A stretch of DNA of 64,000 nucleotides from Iocasia fonsfrigidae (lineage in GTDB: Bacteria; Bacillota; Halanaerobiia; Halanaerobiales; DTU029), in contig NZ_CP046640.1 in assembly GCF_017751145.1 (NCBI RefSeq), positions 2,460,137 to 2,524,136 on the forward strand, read 5' to 3'. The translations under genes were made by a program, and so were the position numbers. The notes beneath the pieces were generated by a model. It did no database searches, was not told where the DNA came from, and saw only the letters and a list, made by a program, of their open reading frames with translations. Shown here one piece after another: positions 46,325-55,077 of the stretch (positions within the stretch are counted from its first letter, which is position 1; the number at the start of each line of letters is the position of its first letter).

Positions 46325-47281
46325 CTATTCCTTAACAAGCTGCTGCCCGGGATTAATAATTTTTATTGTTCCCCCATAGGCACACTTTATTGTCGAAGTC
46401 TCCAATAAAACAGTTTTACCTTTTATCACAACACTATCTTTCCCGCTTTTCCATTTACCAGTAGGTTTAGGTGTACAAGGGGGAGAATCGTGCCTTTTGC
46501 AGGTAGCAAAGCTTGGCATATTAGACCTTTTGTTATCATCAACAGTTGCCACTGGTTTTCCCATAATATATACCTGAGCTTTATCAGCAACATTAAATAC
46601 ACAGGGGGCAGTTCCTTTACTGCATTTTAAAACCGCGCCATGACAGACAAATAATTTACCCCCTTTACCTACTTCATCTATCTCACCATCGGCTTTACTT
46701 TCCTTAGCACCATTACTGCCTTCATCAGGAGAATCATCCCCCTGGGCTGCTGAAACAGCCTGTCCACTTTTTTGTTCACTACTACCCTGCCCCTGCTCAC
46801 CCTCATTCTCCTTCAGTTCACTGGGGAATATAATGTCATCACCCTGATAAACCCAGAGAAAATCATCCATAAGCCTATTTTCTTCCTGAAGGTAGCTATT
46901 CGCTTCAATGGCATTTATATCTCCCACTGCAGCCTCTTCAAGAGTAAAGTAATTAACAATCATACCATCTTGATAGTAATATGGTGCTTTTTTAACTAAC
47001 CATATCCCATAATCACCATCTTCAAACTTCTTAATTACCAGCTCATGTAATTTATTATCCGACTCATTATTACTTGATATATATAAGTCATTATTATCTC
47101 TAAGGTCATATCTATTACCATAGCAGTCCTCATAATCAATAGAATCTCCCTTACTGGGCTTAATCCCCTTCCCCAGGAAATCATGACCCAGTTTTATCTT
47201 GCATTCCCTGTTTTCTGACTCATCATCTCTAAGAAAGTCAATGTTTTTTTTTAAATCAAAGCTAAAATAATCCTCTCCCAT
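46325..47281 (-). CDS. PAAR-like (DUF4280-type) spike-tip protein with N-terminal GDYG module
   Basis: 318 residues from ATG 47281, best spaced behind GGGGGAGG. Residues ~30-97 repeat a module of the neighbouring 692-residue protein (LGHDFLGKGI, YEDCYGNRYDL, FEDGDYGIWLV). Residues ~110-155 look like a weak LysM (TLEEAAVGDINAIEANSY, VYQGDDIIFP). A Gln/Ser/acidic linker follows. The C-terminal ~105 residues match DUF4280: FVCHGAVLKCSKG, APCVFNVADKAQVYIMGKPV, TCKRHDSPPCTP, IKCAYGGTIKIINPG. Such PAAR-like domains cap VgrG spikes and carry cargo. It overlaps nothing and is 14 nt after the 692-residue gene. Confidence 0.85.
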   Translation of the reverse strand: MGEDYFSFDLKKNIDFLRDDESENRECKIKLGHDFLGKGIKPSKGDSIDYEDCYGNRYDLRDNNDLYISSNNESDNKLHELVIKKFEDGDYGIWLVKKAPYYYQDGMIVNYFTLEEAAVGDINAIEANSYLQEENRLMDDFLWVYQGDDIIFPSELKENEGEQGQGSSEQKSGQAVSAAQGDDSPDEGSNGAKESKADGEIDEVGKGGKLFVCHGAVLKCSKGTAPCVFNVADKAQVYIMGKPVATVDDNKRSNMPSFATCKRHDSPPCTPKPTGKWKSGKDSVVIKGKTVLLETSTIKCAYGGTIKIINPGQQLVKE

Positions 47282-47294
47282 CATTACCTCCCCC

Positions 47295-49373
47295 TTATGC
47301 CCTATAATTACTCCCCGGCAGATATGAAACAACTATCTCTGGTAGGTCAAGGTTATAATCACCATTTTTAAAATCCTTGATTATAATACGACCACTCTCA
47401 TTTTTATTTTTGTTATTATAGTATTGAATCAATAATTCATCTACGTCATCATTGTCATCAAGCAGCTGAATATAATAGACCTTTAGTTCATATAATCCCT
47501 TTTTAAAAAGCTCATGACACTTTAACCCCCCATCCCATTTAAGTTTCTTTATATCACTGATCTTAAAACCGTCGATATAGATTTCACCATCTTTACTGCT
47601 GCCCTTATAGCCAATTTCATTATCTATATAGCTGGCATGAAAACATAAACTACTGGACTGATCATTATTTTTACATATTTCTTTATATTTACAGTCCACA
47701 ACATCAGTACTATTTTTACAGTAGCTTTTATTACTATAAATCCGGTACTCCTTTCCCTCAGCCGGCTCCACTTCTTTACCCTTGCTTCCCATTAAAATCA
47801 TTTCATTATAAAAGAGATTACTTTCATCATAAGTAAAATGCAAACCATAATCTCCGTTTTTAAAATTCTCTATCTTTATAGCCTCAATTATATTAGCCTT
47901 TTTGAAACGGCTCTCCTGTGAATACCAGAGATCTTTAACATACTGGTGATTCTTCAGATCTATCAACAGGGTGTTTTCACTTAAGGAAAAGGTATATCTG
48001 CCCCCCTCACTGTCTTCATATTTTATAAGTCCATTTTCAAGAGATTTTTTTATTCTCAGACCTTCTCCAAGAAGAGTTTCTCCTATAATAATAGCCTCAG
48101 CCTGATTAGGGGTTTCTTTATCTTTATTAAACTTATAGTTATATACTTCTCCTGAATCAAGCAGTATTTTTATCTTATCATCTACCAGCTTAATTGCCTT
48201 GTCCTGCTTATATTTCTTCAATTCTTCAGCATATATTGTACCTGATAGAAGGTGATAGCAAGGTAGCTCTATACCATAATCACCATTATTAAAAAATTCA
48301 ATTGTTATCTCATTTTCACACTTACTACGCCATAGTTCCTCAGCAAGCCCATACCTTATTTTCAATACCCTTTCTGCCTCTGAAATCACTGAAGGCTTGT
48401 ATTCTATTAAGGTATATTCAACCTTTAAAACCAGTCTATCACTATCTTTACCCTCACTATCCTGCTCATAAAACTCTTCCCGGTATTCTTCCCTTGTTTC
48501 CATATCAAACCTTGTTTTCCTGATATACTTAATATCTTTACCGATTATATGACCATTAAGGGTGATATCCCCTTCACCATTGGAGTCCTGATATATATCT
48601 CTCTCACCAAACCCAGCGTAAAATTCATAGGATTCAGTACTTTGCCCACTCCCTTGATCCCCTTCTCCTTCTACTTCTACTGTATCTTTCTTATAGCTGC
48701 CAAATAACTTATGACTATTTTTTTGAAAAAACTTATGGGGTTGAAAGCCAGTTATATAATCTAAGAACTTATATTTAGTAATAACATAATCATACTCTTT
48801 TTGCTGATTATCTTCTCCTTCACTATCTTTCTTATTATCATTATCCTGCTTATTCCCTTTGGATTTCTCAGGAACGTTTTCAGAAAAACTGCCGAGCAAT
48901 CCATTTTCATCAAAATATGAATTATGGTCCAGGTCTAATATATCCTGATAGCTCTTATCCGTATATGAAAAACCCAATCCCAAACTATTAGCCTGGGCTT
49001 CAATCACACTTACATCTTCAATACGATAGAGCGCTGTTATTCTTTCCGGGTCATATAAGTTATGAAGACCGACCTCTATACCCTGCAAGAGTATCCTTTT
49101 GAAATAACCCCTGGAGAAGTTCTGATATAACTCATTTAAATATTCATTTTTCACTTTTTCCAGATCATGAGCACCATTAACTGAAATCAATTTATTAATT
49201 ATTTTCTTATAATGTTTACGGGTAGGGTCATGGACAAAAACAGGAGTACTCCAATATACCAGTTTTGGTTCCAATTCTTCAAAAGATAATAAATCCTTAG
49301 TCTCTGTATTGATTTCATCTCCTTCTATTTTAGTAATAGTTAGTTCATCACCCTCTATAATCAAAGTTAGCAA
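47295..49373 (-). CDS. Large protein with three GDYG modules, injection-system cargo or adaptor, function unknown
   Basis: 692 residues, no signal peptide or membrane helix. The N-terminus (1-160) is unrecognised; a Lys/Asp/Glu-rich linker spans ~165-192. Three repeats end in FFNNGDYGIELP (364-367 GDYG), FKNGDYGLHF (507-510) and FKNGDYNLDLP (671-674). The middle one is preceded by LLGEGLRIKKS and YEDSEGGRYTF, mirrored in the PAAR-like protein. A cysteine-rich patch (YCKN, DCKYKEICK, LCFHA) lies at ~550-580. It starts at TTG 49373 (GAGG 9 nt upstream), overlapping the LysM gene by 26 nt. I do not recognise a catalytic domain. Confidence 0.7.
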   Translation of the reverse strand: MLTLIIEGDELTITKIEGDEINTETKDLLSFEELEPKLVYWSTPVFVHDPTRKHYKKIINKLISVNGAHDLEKVKNEYLNELYQNFSRGYFKRILLQGIEVGLHNLYDPERITALYRIEDVSVIEAQANSLGLGFSYTDKSYQDILDLDHNSYFDENGLLGSFSENVPEKSKGNKQDNDNKKDSEGEDNQQKEYDYVITKYKFLDYITGFQPHKFFQKNSHKLFGSYKKDTVEVEGEGDQGSGQSTESYEFYAGFGERDIYQDSNGEGDITLNGHIIGKDIKYIRKTRFDMETREEYREEFYEQDSEGKDSDRLVLKVEYTLIEYKPSVISEAERVLKIRYGLAEELWRSKCENEITIEFFNNGDYGIELPCYHLLSGTIYAEELKKYKQDKAIKLVDDKIKILLDSGEVYNYKFNKDKETPNQAEAIIIGETLLGEGLRIKKSLENGLIKYEDSEGGRYTFSLSENTLLIDLKNHQYVKDLWYSQESRFKKANIIEAIKIENFKNGDYGLHFTYDESNLFYNEMILMGSKGKEVEPAEGKEYRIYSNKSYCKNSTDVVDCKYKEICKNNDQSSSLCFHASYIDNEIGYKGSSKDGEIYIDGFKISDIKKLKWDGGLKCHELFKKGLYELKVYYIQLLDDNDDVDELLIQYYNNKNKNESGRIIIKDFKNGDYNLDLPEIVVSYLPGSNYRA

Positions 49374-50940
49374 TATGGTTTTCCTCAGCCAGCGATTCTA
49401 CAGTAACACCCTTATCACTATATTCCTCAGCAATCTCAGATAAGGTTTCTCCTTTCTCTATCTTACGAATCTCACTGCTTACTACCCTTGAACTACCATA
49501 TTTACTGTATTTAAACAAATCACCCAGGATATTATCCATAATCTTCTCATCGAAAAATGCCACATAGTAATTATCTTTTTCTACTGTATATTCATCCCCC
49601 ACCAGATTAGCTATAGCCTTCAAATTACCCAAAATACGGGCATTACCCTTGATTTCATTTTGATAGATCTCTTCATTATCCGGATTCAAACCATCTCTAA
49701 CCCCTTTGAAGTCCAGGTCTTTTAAACTCTTTCCTACTATCTCGAACATATCCCAGACACCCGGGGCATCAATCTCTATTTGAGCTATCATCGGGTCATC
49801 AGTATTCTGGCCAAAAATTAAGAACAACTTGTCCGGACCCTTTAATAATTCAGCCAGACTTAGTTCCTTCTTCAAGGCATCAACAGCAGCCTCAAAGGCC
49901 TTAGCATAATCAACCTCACCCTCTTCCATCCGATCCTTAACCGCCTGTCTGACACCGACTGAAATTGGCTGAGCACTAATTACCAAACCCATCCCCAGTA
50001 TAACCAGCTGCCAGACCCCGGACTTACATAAGATTGTCCCCAAAGCCATCACCATTGACATCGTCTTAGCCGCTACCCTGTTAAGCATAATCTCCTTATT
50101 AAACTCATAGAAAAAATATGCAGTCTCCTGGCCTGCTGACAACCTACCCAGGTCCTTCAACTTCTCCATTCTAAGCTTGGCCGTAACCAGGGCAGGGCCA
50201 TAGACAGCTAACCAGTTCTGGACAAATTCAGTTAATTTTTTTAAAGGAATATTCCTACTTTCACTAAGTTCTCCAAGTTCTTTTTTAAATTTATCCGGAC
50301 TCCAGTTCTTATTCATCTTATCATAGGAATAACCAATCATTAGTTTAATTATTTCAGTAGCAGTATCAAACTGCATCTCCTCTATCTCTTCCTTAGTATA
50401 AGCCACCTTATCCATATCTGCTAATTTCACAGCATTAGACATAGAACCTGTCAATCCCCTAAAAGAACTCAAAAAGAAATCCTTATTCTCCTCATTAAAC
50501 ATATCCTGAAGAACTTCCCCAATCGTATCTCCCTTTGGCCCCTTAATATTTTTCCAGGCACCCGCAAAAGTACTACCCCAATCTGCTATATAATATAAGT
50601 CATTCTTCAACATACCCCTGCTCTCTTCATCACCCATATTGAAGGCTGCTGTGTAATTATCGGCTATTTTATTGGCATCTTTAATATTTGCTTGAGGTTC
50701 AATATTATCATTCCAAACAAAGTCAATTATTTCTGTTTTAGATGACATCAATGCTTTACCATTCTCTATTTGATACATGTAAAAATAACCTCTGTTTTCT
50801 TCTATTATTTCACCATCTTCAATTCGATGATCCCTCTCAAAGAATATCACCTTCCCTTCACTTAGTTTTTTATCCTTTATATAATTATTAATGTCCTCTT
50901 CCAAATCATTCTGATACATTTCTTCTAAGTCCATAACCAT
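49348..50940 (-). CDS. LysM-domain protein with hydrophobic segment, candidate injection-system cargo
   Basis: 530 residues. The C-terminus (about 489-526) is a LysM domain: IRKIEKGETLSEIAEEYSDK followed by VTVESLAEENHIANF. An alpha-helical body includes a strongly hydrophobic stretch at ~294-328 (MALGTILCKSGVW, LVILGMGLVISA) that could insert into a membrane. No signal peptide. In contractile systems LysM domains occur both in tube/baseplate adaptors (gp53, Afp7) and in cargo; a single-gene role cannot be settled. It has SD GGAGGAG and sits between a lipoprotein gene and the GDYG protein. A fragment of residues 87-124 is duplicated at 52252-52366. Confidence 0.72.
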   Translation of the reverse strand: MVMDLEEMYQNDLEEDINNYIKDKKLSEGKVIFFERDHRIEDGEIIEENRGYFYMYQIENGKALMSSKTEIIDFVWNDNIEPQANIKDANKIADNYTAAFNMGDEESRGMLKNDLYYIADWGSTFAGAWKNIKGPKGDTIGEVLQDMFNEENKDFFLSSFRGLTGSMSNAVKLADMDKVAYTKEEIEEMQFDTATEIIKLMIGYSYDKMNKNWSPDKFKKELGELSESRNIPLKKLTEFVQNWLAVYGPALVTAKLRMEKLKDLGRLSAGQETAYFFYEFNKEIMLNRVAAKTMSMVMALGTILCKSGVWQLVILGMGLVISAQPISVGVRQAVKDRMEEGEVDYAKAFEAAVDALKKELSLAELLKGPDKLFLIFGQNTDDPMIAQIEIDAPGVWDMFEIVGKSLKDLDFKGVRDGLNPDNEEIYQNEIKGNARILGNLKAIANLVGDEYTVEKDNYYVAFFDEKIMDNILGDLFKYSKYGSSRVVSSEIRKIEKGETLSEIAEEYSDKGVTVESLAEENHIANFDYRG

Positions 50941-50943
50941 ACT

Positions 50944-52026
50944 TTACTCCTCCTTTTTCCCATTCAATTTTTCATACTCATATATTTGAAAATCATCTTC
51001 AACTAAATTACCATTTTCATCATATTTATAATTATATTTTGAATTTATACGAATATTCCCTTCCGCATTTTTCTTTACAAAACTTATTTTCTTTCCCTTT
51101 TCATCATATTCATATTCTTTTATCCAGTGTATATCCCCACTATTATAATAATTAATCTCTTTTATTAAATTCCCCTTTTCATCATATTCAAGATCATATA
51201 TTGTATAAGATTTTCCATCATCTATATCAATGAATTTAATCATATTACCCGTTTCATCATATACCATTTTATAATGACTAAAAAGAGTACTCTTACCTTT
51301 TTTATTATAATCCTTTTTTATATTTTCAATCCTATTCCCATCTTTACCATATTTAGCAATTTGAACTCTTTTACTGCCATTAAAAGGGTAATAAGACACT
51401 ACCTTAGTCCACTTTCCATCCCTGTTATATTCTGTTGTTTTCTTAAACCCTCCGATTGTATCCCTTTTCCTGCATTTCATATTACCATTTCTGTGATATT
51501 CAAAGTTTATCCACTCAACTTTTTCACCCTTAAAATTATATCTCTCATACAAAATCAACTGATTTCTGGAGTTATATTTATATGTGGATTTACCAAGGGC
51601 TTCATGCATATTCTCTCTAATTATTCTTTCTTCATCAAGGTCAACCAAGTCATAACTCCCACTACGCCAGCGGTATTTGGAGGTGTCTTCCACAACTTTA
51701 GTTATATTCCTTTCAACCTTTAGACCCTTTTCATTATACTTATACTCCTTATTCTCAATTACTTCTCCATCACCATTTTTGTATGTAATCCTGGTTACAT
51801 TACCCCTGTCATCATACTCATATTCCACCGAACCACTAATCGGTCCCTGATTATTTCTAACCCCTTCTTTTATTGTCTCTTTCACCAGAACATATTCCGG
51901 TATTTCCTTTTCCACTTTAACTTCCTGCATTAATTCTTCTTTTTCATTACAGGCAGCTAGAGTTAAAATTAGTGTGAGGGATATAAGTAAGATAAGTGTT
52001 TTTTTGATAAACTTCCTTCTCGACAT
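50944..52026 (-). CDS. Lipoprotein with YD-type repeats, candidate immunity or surface protein
   Basis: About 360 residues from ATG 52026 (MSRRKFIKKTLILLISLTL). The lipobox is TLAAC, so it is lipidated. The rest is a ladder of beta-hairpin repeats of the YD/RHS-like or MORN-like kind: YEYDDRGNVTRITYKNGDGE, EYKYNEKGLKVE, YDETGNMIKFIDIDDG, EYDEKGNLIKEINYYNSGD. It lies only 3 nt before the LysM gene. A lipoprotein beside a putative cargo gene is the usual arrangement for an immunity protein against a periplasm-acting effector, but this is inference. Confidence 0.75.
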   Translation of the reverse strand: MSRRKFIKKTLILLISLTLILTLAACNEKEELMQEVKVEKEIPEYVLVKETIKEGVRNNQGPISGSVEYEYDDRGNVTRITYKNGDGEVIENKEYKYNEKGLKVERNITKVVEDTSKYRWRSGSYDLVDLDEERIIRENMHEALGKSTYKYNSRNQLILYERYNFKGEKVEWINFEYHRNGNMKCRKRDTIGGFKKTTEYNRDGKWTKVVSYYPFNGSKRVQIAKYGKDGNRIENIKKDYNKKGKSTLFSHYKMVYDETGNMIKFIDIDDGKSYTIYDLEYDEKGNLIKEINYYNSGDIHWIKEYEYDEKGKKISFVKKNAEGNIRINSKYNYKYDENGNLVEDDFQIYEYEKLNGKKEE

Positions 52027-52116
52027 TCTCTCTACCACTCCTTTCTTTTATTTTTTTACTTTTAATTTTCCTTTCCACCACTTACTTAAATCAAAATACT
52101 ATTAAAGTCCCGGTAT

Positions 52117-52224
52117 TGATAGATTATAATAATTATTTATAAGGGAAGTTAAGGATTCGCCAGACCCCACTCCCATTTTAAACAAAGATTCCATTGAACG
52201 TTAAATAATTATTATAATCTATCA
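52117..52224. repeat. Large perfect inverted repeat
   Basis: A 23-bp arm at 52117-52139 (starting TGATAGATTATAATAATT) is perfectly repeated in inverse orientation at 52202-52224, with a 62-nt centre that is less AT-rich. It lies in the gap between the two lipoprotein genes, next to a gene remnant. It could be an excision scar, a non-autonomous element or a processing hairpin. Confidence 0.7.
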
Positions 52225-52251
52225 CTTTTGAATTATTACTTAACTGCAGAA

Positions 52252-52366
52252 GTACTACCCCAATCTGCTATATAATATAAGTCATTCTTCAACATACCCC
52301 TGCTCTCTTCATCACCCATGTTAAATCCCGCTGTGTAGTTGTCGGCTATTTCGTTGGTATCTTTTT
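52252..52366 (-). pseudogene. Remnant duplicate of the LysM gene (residues ~87-124)
   Basis: The strand encodes KDTNEIADNYTAGFNMGDEE and SRGMLKNDLYYIADWGST, then SAVK and a stop. This matches residues 87-124 of the LysM protein (KDANKIADNYTAAFNMGDEE...). By eye the first ~68 nt (plus-strand order) are identical to 50570-50637, and the rest has diverged. No start codon context or remaining gene surrounds it, so it is a leftover of a second, lost copy. Confidence 0.9.
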
Positions 52367-52423
52367 ATACTTACTGTGCTATCAGCAAACAACTTTTAAT
52401 TGTTGCTGATAGCTGTTATATTA

Positions 52424-52987
52424 TTATTTATAACGTTCTTTAAAATCATCAAAGTCACCACTACTATATTCCTGCCAGTCAGCCCCCTGATTGTTTTTTC
52501 CTGCTAAAACCTTTATTTCTCCACTTTCTCTGTCCATAACTACCTTTATTTTATTTGAGGGTTCACCAGTCTCTACATCCCTGCTATTGTAACCACATTT
52601 CACATAAAATTCATCAATGTTCTCCTCCTGTGGAACCCCTCCCCAGTTTTCTCCATCTGCTGAGATTATTTTTGTAAGTTCCTCTGGTACTATGTGGTTT
52701 AAAACAGTTGGTAAATGAATTAATCTACCAGCAGGATTCTCCAGACCTGCATTAACAAAATTCCTTACTGTAATAACTACTAAAGCAGCTGCTTTATCTA
52801 ATTGATTAATCATTGTATTTATGATCATCATTTCTTCACTATACTGTTCTGTATTCTGAACTTTTTCTTGAGTCTCTTTACTATCTTCTAACTGACTTGA
52901 ATTATCCTGTACAGCTCCACACCCAGTAAATGTAAGCAGCAGGCAAAAGATCAAAAACAATACCAATATTCTATGACATCTTTTCAT
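52424..52987 (-). CDS. Small lipoprotein of the injection-system locus
   Basis: About 187 residues from ATG 52987 (GAGGTG 7 nt upstream). Signal peptide RILVLFLIFCLLLTFTGC gives the lipobox TFTGC. A Gln/Ser/Glu-rich spacer follows and then a compact ~130-residue domain (NQLDKAAALVVITVRNFVNA, VPEELTKIISADGENWGG, FYVKCGYNSRD). I do not recognise the domain. It is 11 nt downstream of the PP2C phosphatase gene and followed by the LysM-gene remnant, so it may be the orphaned partner of a lost cargo protein, or a structural lipoprotein. Confidence 0.72.
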   Translation of the reverse strand: MKRCHRILVLFLIFCLLLTFTGCGAVQDNSSQLEDSKETQEKVQNTEQYSEEMMIINTMINQLDKAAALVVITVRNFVNAGLENPAGRLIHLPTVLNHIVPEELTKIISADGENWGGVPQEENIDEFYVKCGYNSRDVETGEPSNKIKVVMDRESGEIKVLAGKNNQGADWQEYSSGDFDDFKERYK

Positions 52988-52998
52988 TTTTAAACACC

Positions 52999-53838
52999 TC
53001 ACTTCACTTTTTTTATTACCAGCACTGTGGCATTATCCTGATTATTTAGGTTTTTACTTAGTACCCTATCAAGGATAGCTGCAGCAGCCTCTGCTGCTTT
53101 TATCTTTCTTTTATGTAATATATCTTCAAGCTCATAAGTGGATAAACTGTTATAGATACCATCACTACATAGTATTACCATATCATTTTTAAGGAGTTTA
53201 ATTGGTGTTTTACTATAGTCTAAGAGATGGAAATCCCTATATCCCAGATAACTAATTAATCTATCCCGTTTTGGATGATTTCTAGCTGTTTCTCGACTGA
53301 TTTCCCCCTTCCTACAGGCCTTACGCAGTTCAATAGCAAAAGTATGCCTGGGATTTATTTCGTGTAGTTCCTTATTGCGATATAAATATATTTGGCTGTC
53401 ACCAACAGAAACCCAATAAAGAATATTATCTCTAATAAATGTAGCTATCAGGGTTGTCCCCATATTTTCCCCTTTGGCAAACTCTACTAATTTATAGTTA
53501 CTTATATGAGTAGTATTTACGAGGAAATCATTAATAGATTTAATATTATAGTTCTTAGTGAATTCCCCCAAAAAAGACTTAACTACTAGTTCACTTGCCT
53601 CTTTTCCCAGAGAAAAACCACCCATACCATCTGCTAGAACAGCCAGGAAGCCAGATTCATTTTCTATAGTAGAAAATGAATCTTCCTGTTCTTCCCTTTT
53701 TCCCAGGCCCTGTGCAAAACCAACAATTAGTGTTGGTTTTTTTACTTTTCTTTTGATAATAAACCGGGCTATTATCAATCCTAAAATAATTAAAACTATA
53801 ATAACAGCTGGTAACAATGTTAATGTTTTAAAACTCAT
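52999..53838 (-). CDS. Membrane-anchored PP2C-type Ser/Thr phosphatase
   Basis: 279 residues. One N-terminal membrane helix (about 8-28, PAVIIVLIILGLIIARFII), then a complete PP2C domain with all metal-binding motifs: GKREEQEDSF (the usual NED), LADGMGGFSLG (69-77), VSVGDSQIYLY (146-148 GDS), LCSDGIYNSLS (225-227) and NNQDNATVLVI (267-269). It should be active with Mn/Mg, in contrast to the degenerate PP2C domain at 43754-46264. It is expected to oppose the kinase at 42810-43739 and act on FHA-bound phosphoproteins. Confidence 0.92.
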   Translation of the reverse strand: MSFKTLTLLPAVIIVLIILGLIIARFIIKRKVKKPTLIVGFAQGLGKREEQEDSFSTIENESGFLAVLADGMGGFSLGKEASELVVKSFLGEFTKNYNIKSINDFLVNTTHISNYKLVEFAKGENMGTTLIATFIRDNILYWVSVGDSQIYLYRNKELHEINPRHTFAIELRKACRKGEISRETARNHPKRDRLISYLGYRDFHLLDYSKTPIKLLKNDMVILCSDGIYNSLSTYELEDILHKRKIKAAEAAAAILDRVLSKNLNNQDNATVLVIKKVK

Positions 53839-53862
53839 ATTATTTTCCCTTCTTTATCATGA

Positions 53863-54399
53863 TCATTCATTCTCCCATTCAAAATGCTGCCCGCATAAAG
53901 GAATAAAGATAAACTTACTATTCCCCATTTCTATTACATCATAGATTTCTAGCTCAGCAGGTGAATAAATCGGTTCTTCATTAACATAGATTATTCCTGT
54001 AGTATCCTGTCCAGGGATAAGGACAAAATTTCTTTGTTTAGGATTATAACTGATAACAGCATGATTCCTACGGGAAATAGCATTATCTTCAGCAATATAA
54101 ATATGCATTTCTTCTGAACGTCCAATAAAGTTTTTCTCACTTATAATCTTGTAATCTTTACCCTGTTCTGCCCCTTCAATACATACTAACCAGCCTACTA
54201 CAGGATTTACACCGTCCTGATTATCCCAATATGCTAAAGTTTTTACTCCATTTTCATTAGTATTAGATACTGTTGTAGATCTCTTCCTATTTATATTAGA
54301 TTTTCTATTACCTTCGAGAACATCTTCCTCACAATAAGGACAGCTATTATATTTTTTAGGGTCATATAAATGCCCTGCTTTACATCTTTCCATTTTCAT
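53863..54399 (-). CDS. FHA-domain protein with N-terminal zinc-ribbon-like motif
   Basis: About 178 residues from ATG 54399 (GGGGG 8 nt upstream). The N-terminus MERCKAGHLYDPKKYNSCPYC has the C/H/C/C arrangement of a rubredoxin-like zinc knuckle. A Thr/Ser-rich linker (RKRSTTVSNTNENG) is a possible phosphorylation site. The C-terminal FHA domain shows NFIGRSEEMHI, DNAISRRNHAVISY and GIIYVNEEPI, the residues that bind phosphothreonine. This zinc-finger/linker/FHA layout is known in FHA proteins tied to secretion and stress circuits. Confidence 0.85.
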   Translation of the reverse strand: MKMERCKAGHLYDPKKYNSCPYCEEDVLEGNRKSNINRKRSTTVSNTNENGVKTLAYWDNQDGVNPVVGWLVCIEGAEQGKDYKIISEKNFIGRSEEMHIYIAEDNAISRRNHAVISYNPKQRNFVLIPGQDTTGIIYVNEEPIYSPAELEIYDVIEMGNSKFIFIPLCGQHFEWENE

Positions 54400-54443
54400 A
54401 TCATATACCCCCAATATCTTTTTATATTATATTTTTATTTTTA

Positions 54444-55061
54444 TTATTTAACATACAATTTTGTATTTGCTATATATAATATATCCCCTGAACTAATCTC
54501 ATATGGTTTGCCTTCTTCCACCTTGAATTTATTACTCTCCCCTTTTCGCTTAATCCCACTTCCATTTGATGAACCAATGTCTTCAAAATACCACTTATTA
54601 TTTGCTTTATTGATAACTGCATGTTCTCTGCTGACTAGGGATGCATAAACCGCCTTAGATAAATTAATATTAACTTCATTAGATTTGGTTTTTTTCCCAA
54701 TTAAACAGGATACATTATTGCTGATATCCCATTCATCAAGTATACGATCATCATCATCTTTTAAGATTAATTTAGAAACAGTATTATAATTATTCAATTT
54801 ATTTCTTCTATATATCCCCCCAATAATAAGCAATATAATTATACCTAAAGCAGATATAGAGCTAATCAAAAGAACCCTATTTTTATAGACATAGTTCAAA
54901 TAAACAATAGCAGCAATTAAGGCTAAAACAATAAGCACATTAATAAGTTGTAAAATAATATGGCCTTTTTCTACCCCATTTGTATTCTTATTAATTTTAG
55001 ACCTTAAAGCTATTTTCTTTATATGTCTAGGAATGTTAAACAAATTAAAGGGTTTAAACAT
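54444..55061 (-). CDS. Membrane FHA-domain protein
   Basis: 205 residues. Two adjacent membrane helices (about 35-56 and 62-84: LQLINVLIVLALIAAIVYL, LLISSISALGIIILLIIGG), then a cytoplasmic FHA domain with SCLIGKKTKSNEVNI, VSREHAVINKANNKW and DIGSSNGSGI. It could recruit a phosphorylated partner to the inner membrane, as the Fha protein does in type VI secretion. It lies between the J-protein and zinc-knuckle FHA genes; SD AAGGAG. Confidence 0.87.
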   Translation of the reverse strand: MFKPFNLFNIPRHIKKIALRSKINKNTNGVEKGHIILQLINVLIVLALIAAIVYLNYVYKNRVLLISSISALGIIILLIIGGIYRRNKLNNYNTVSKLILKDDDDRILDEWDISNNVSCLIGKKTKSNEVNINLSKAVYASLVSREHAVINKANNKWYFEDIGSSNGSGIKRKGESNKFKVEEGKPYEISSGDILYIANTKLYVK

Positions 55062-55077
55062 ATCAATTCTCCTTTCA

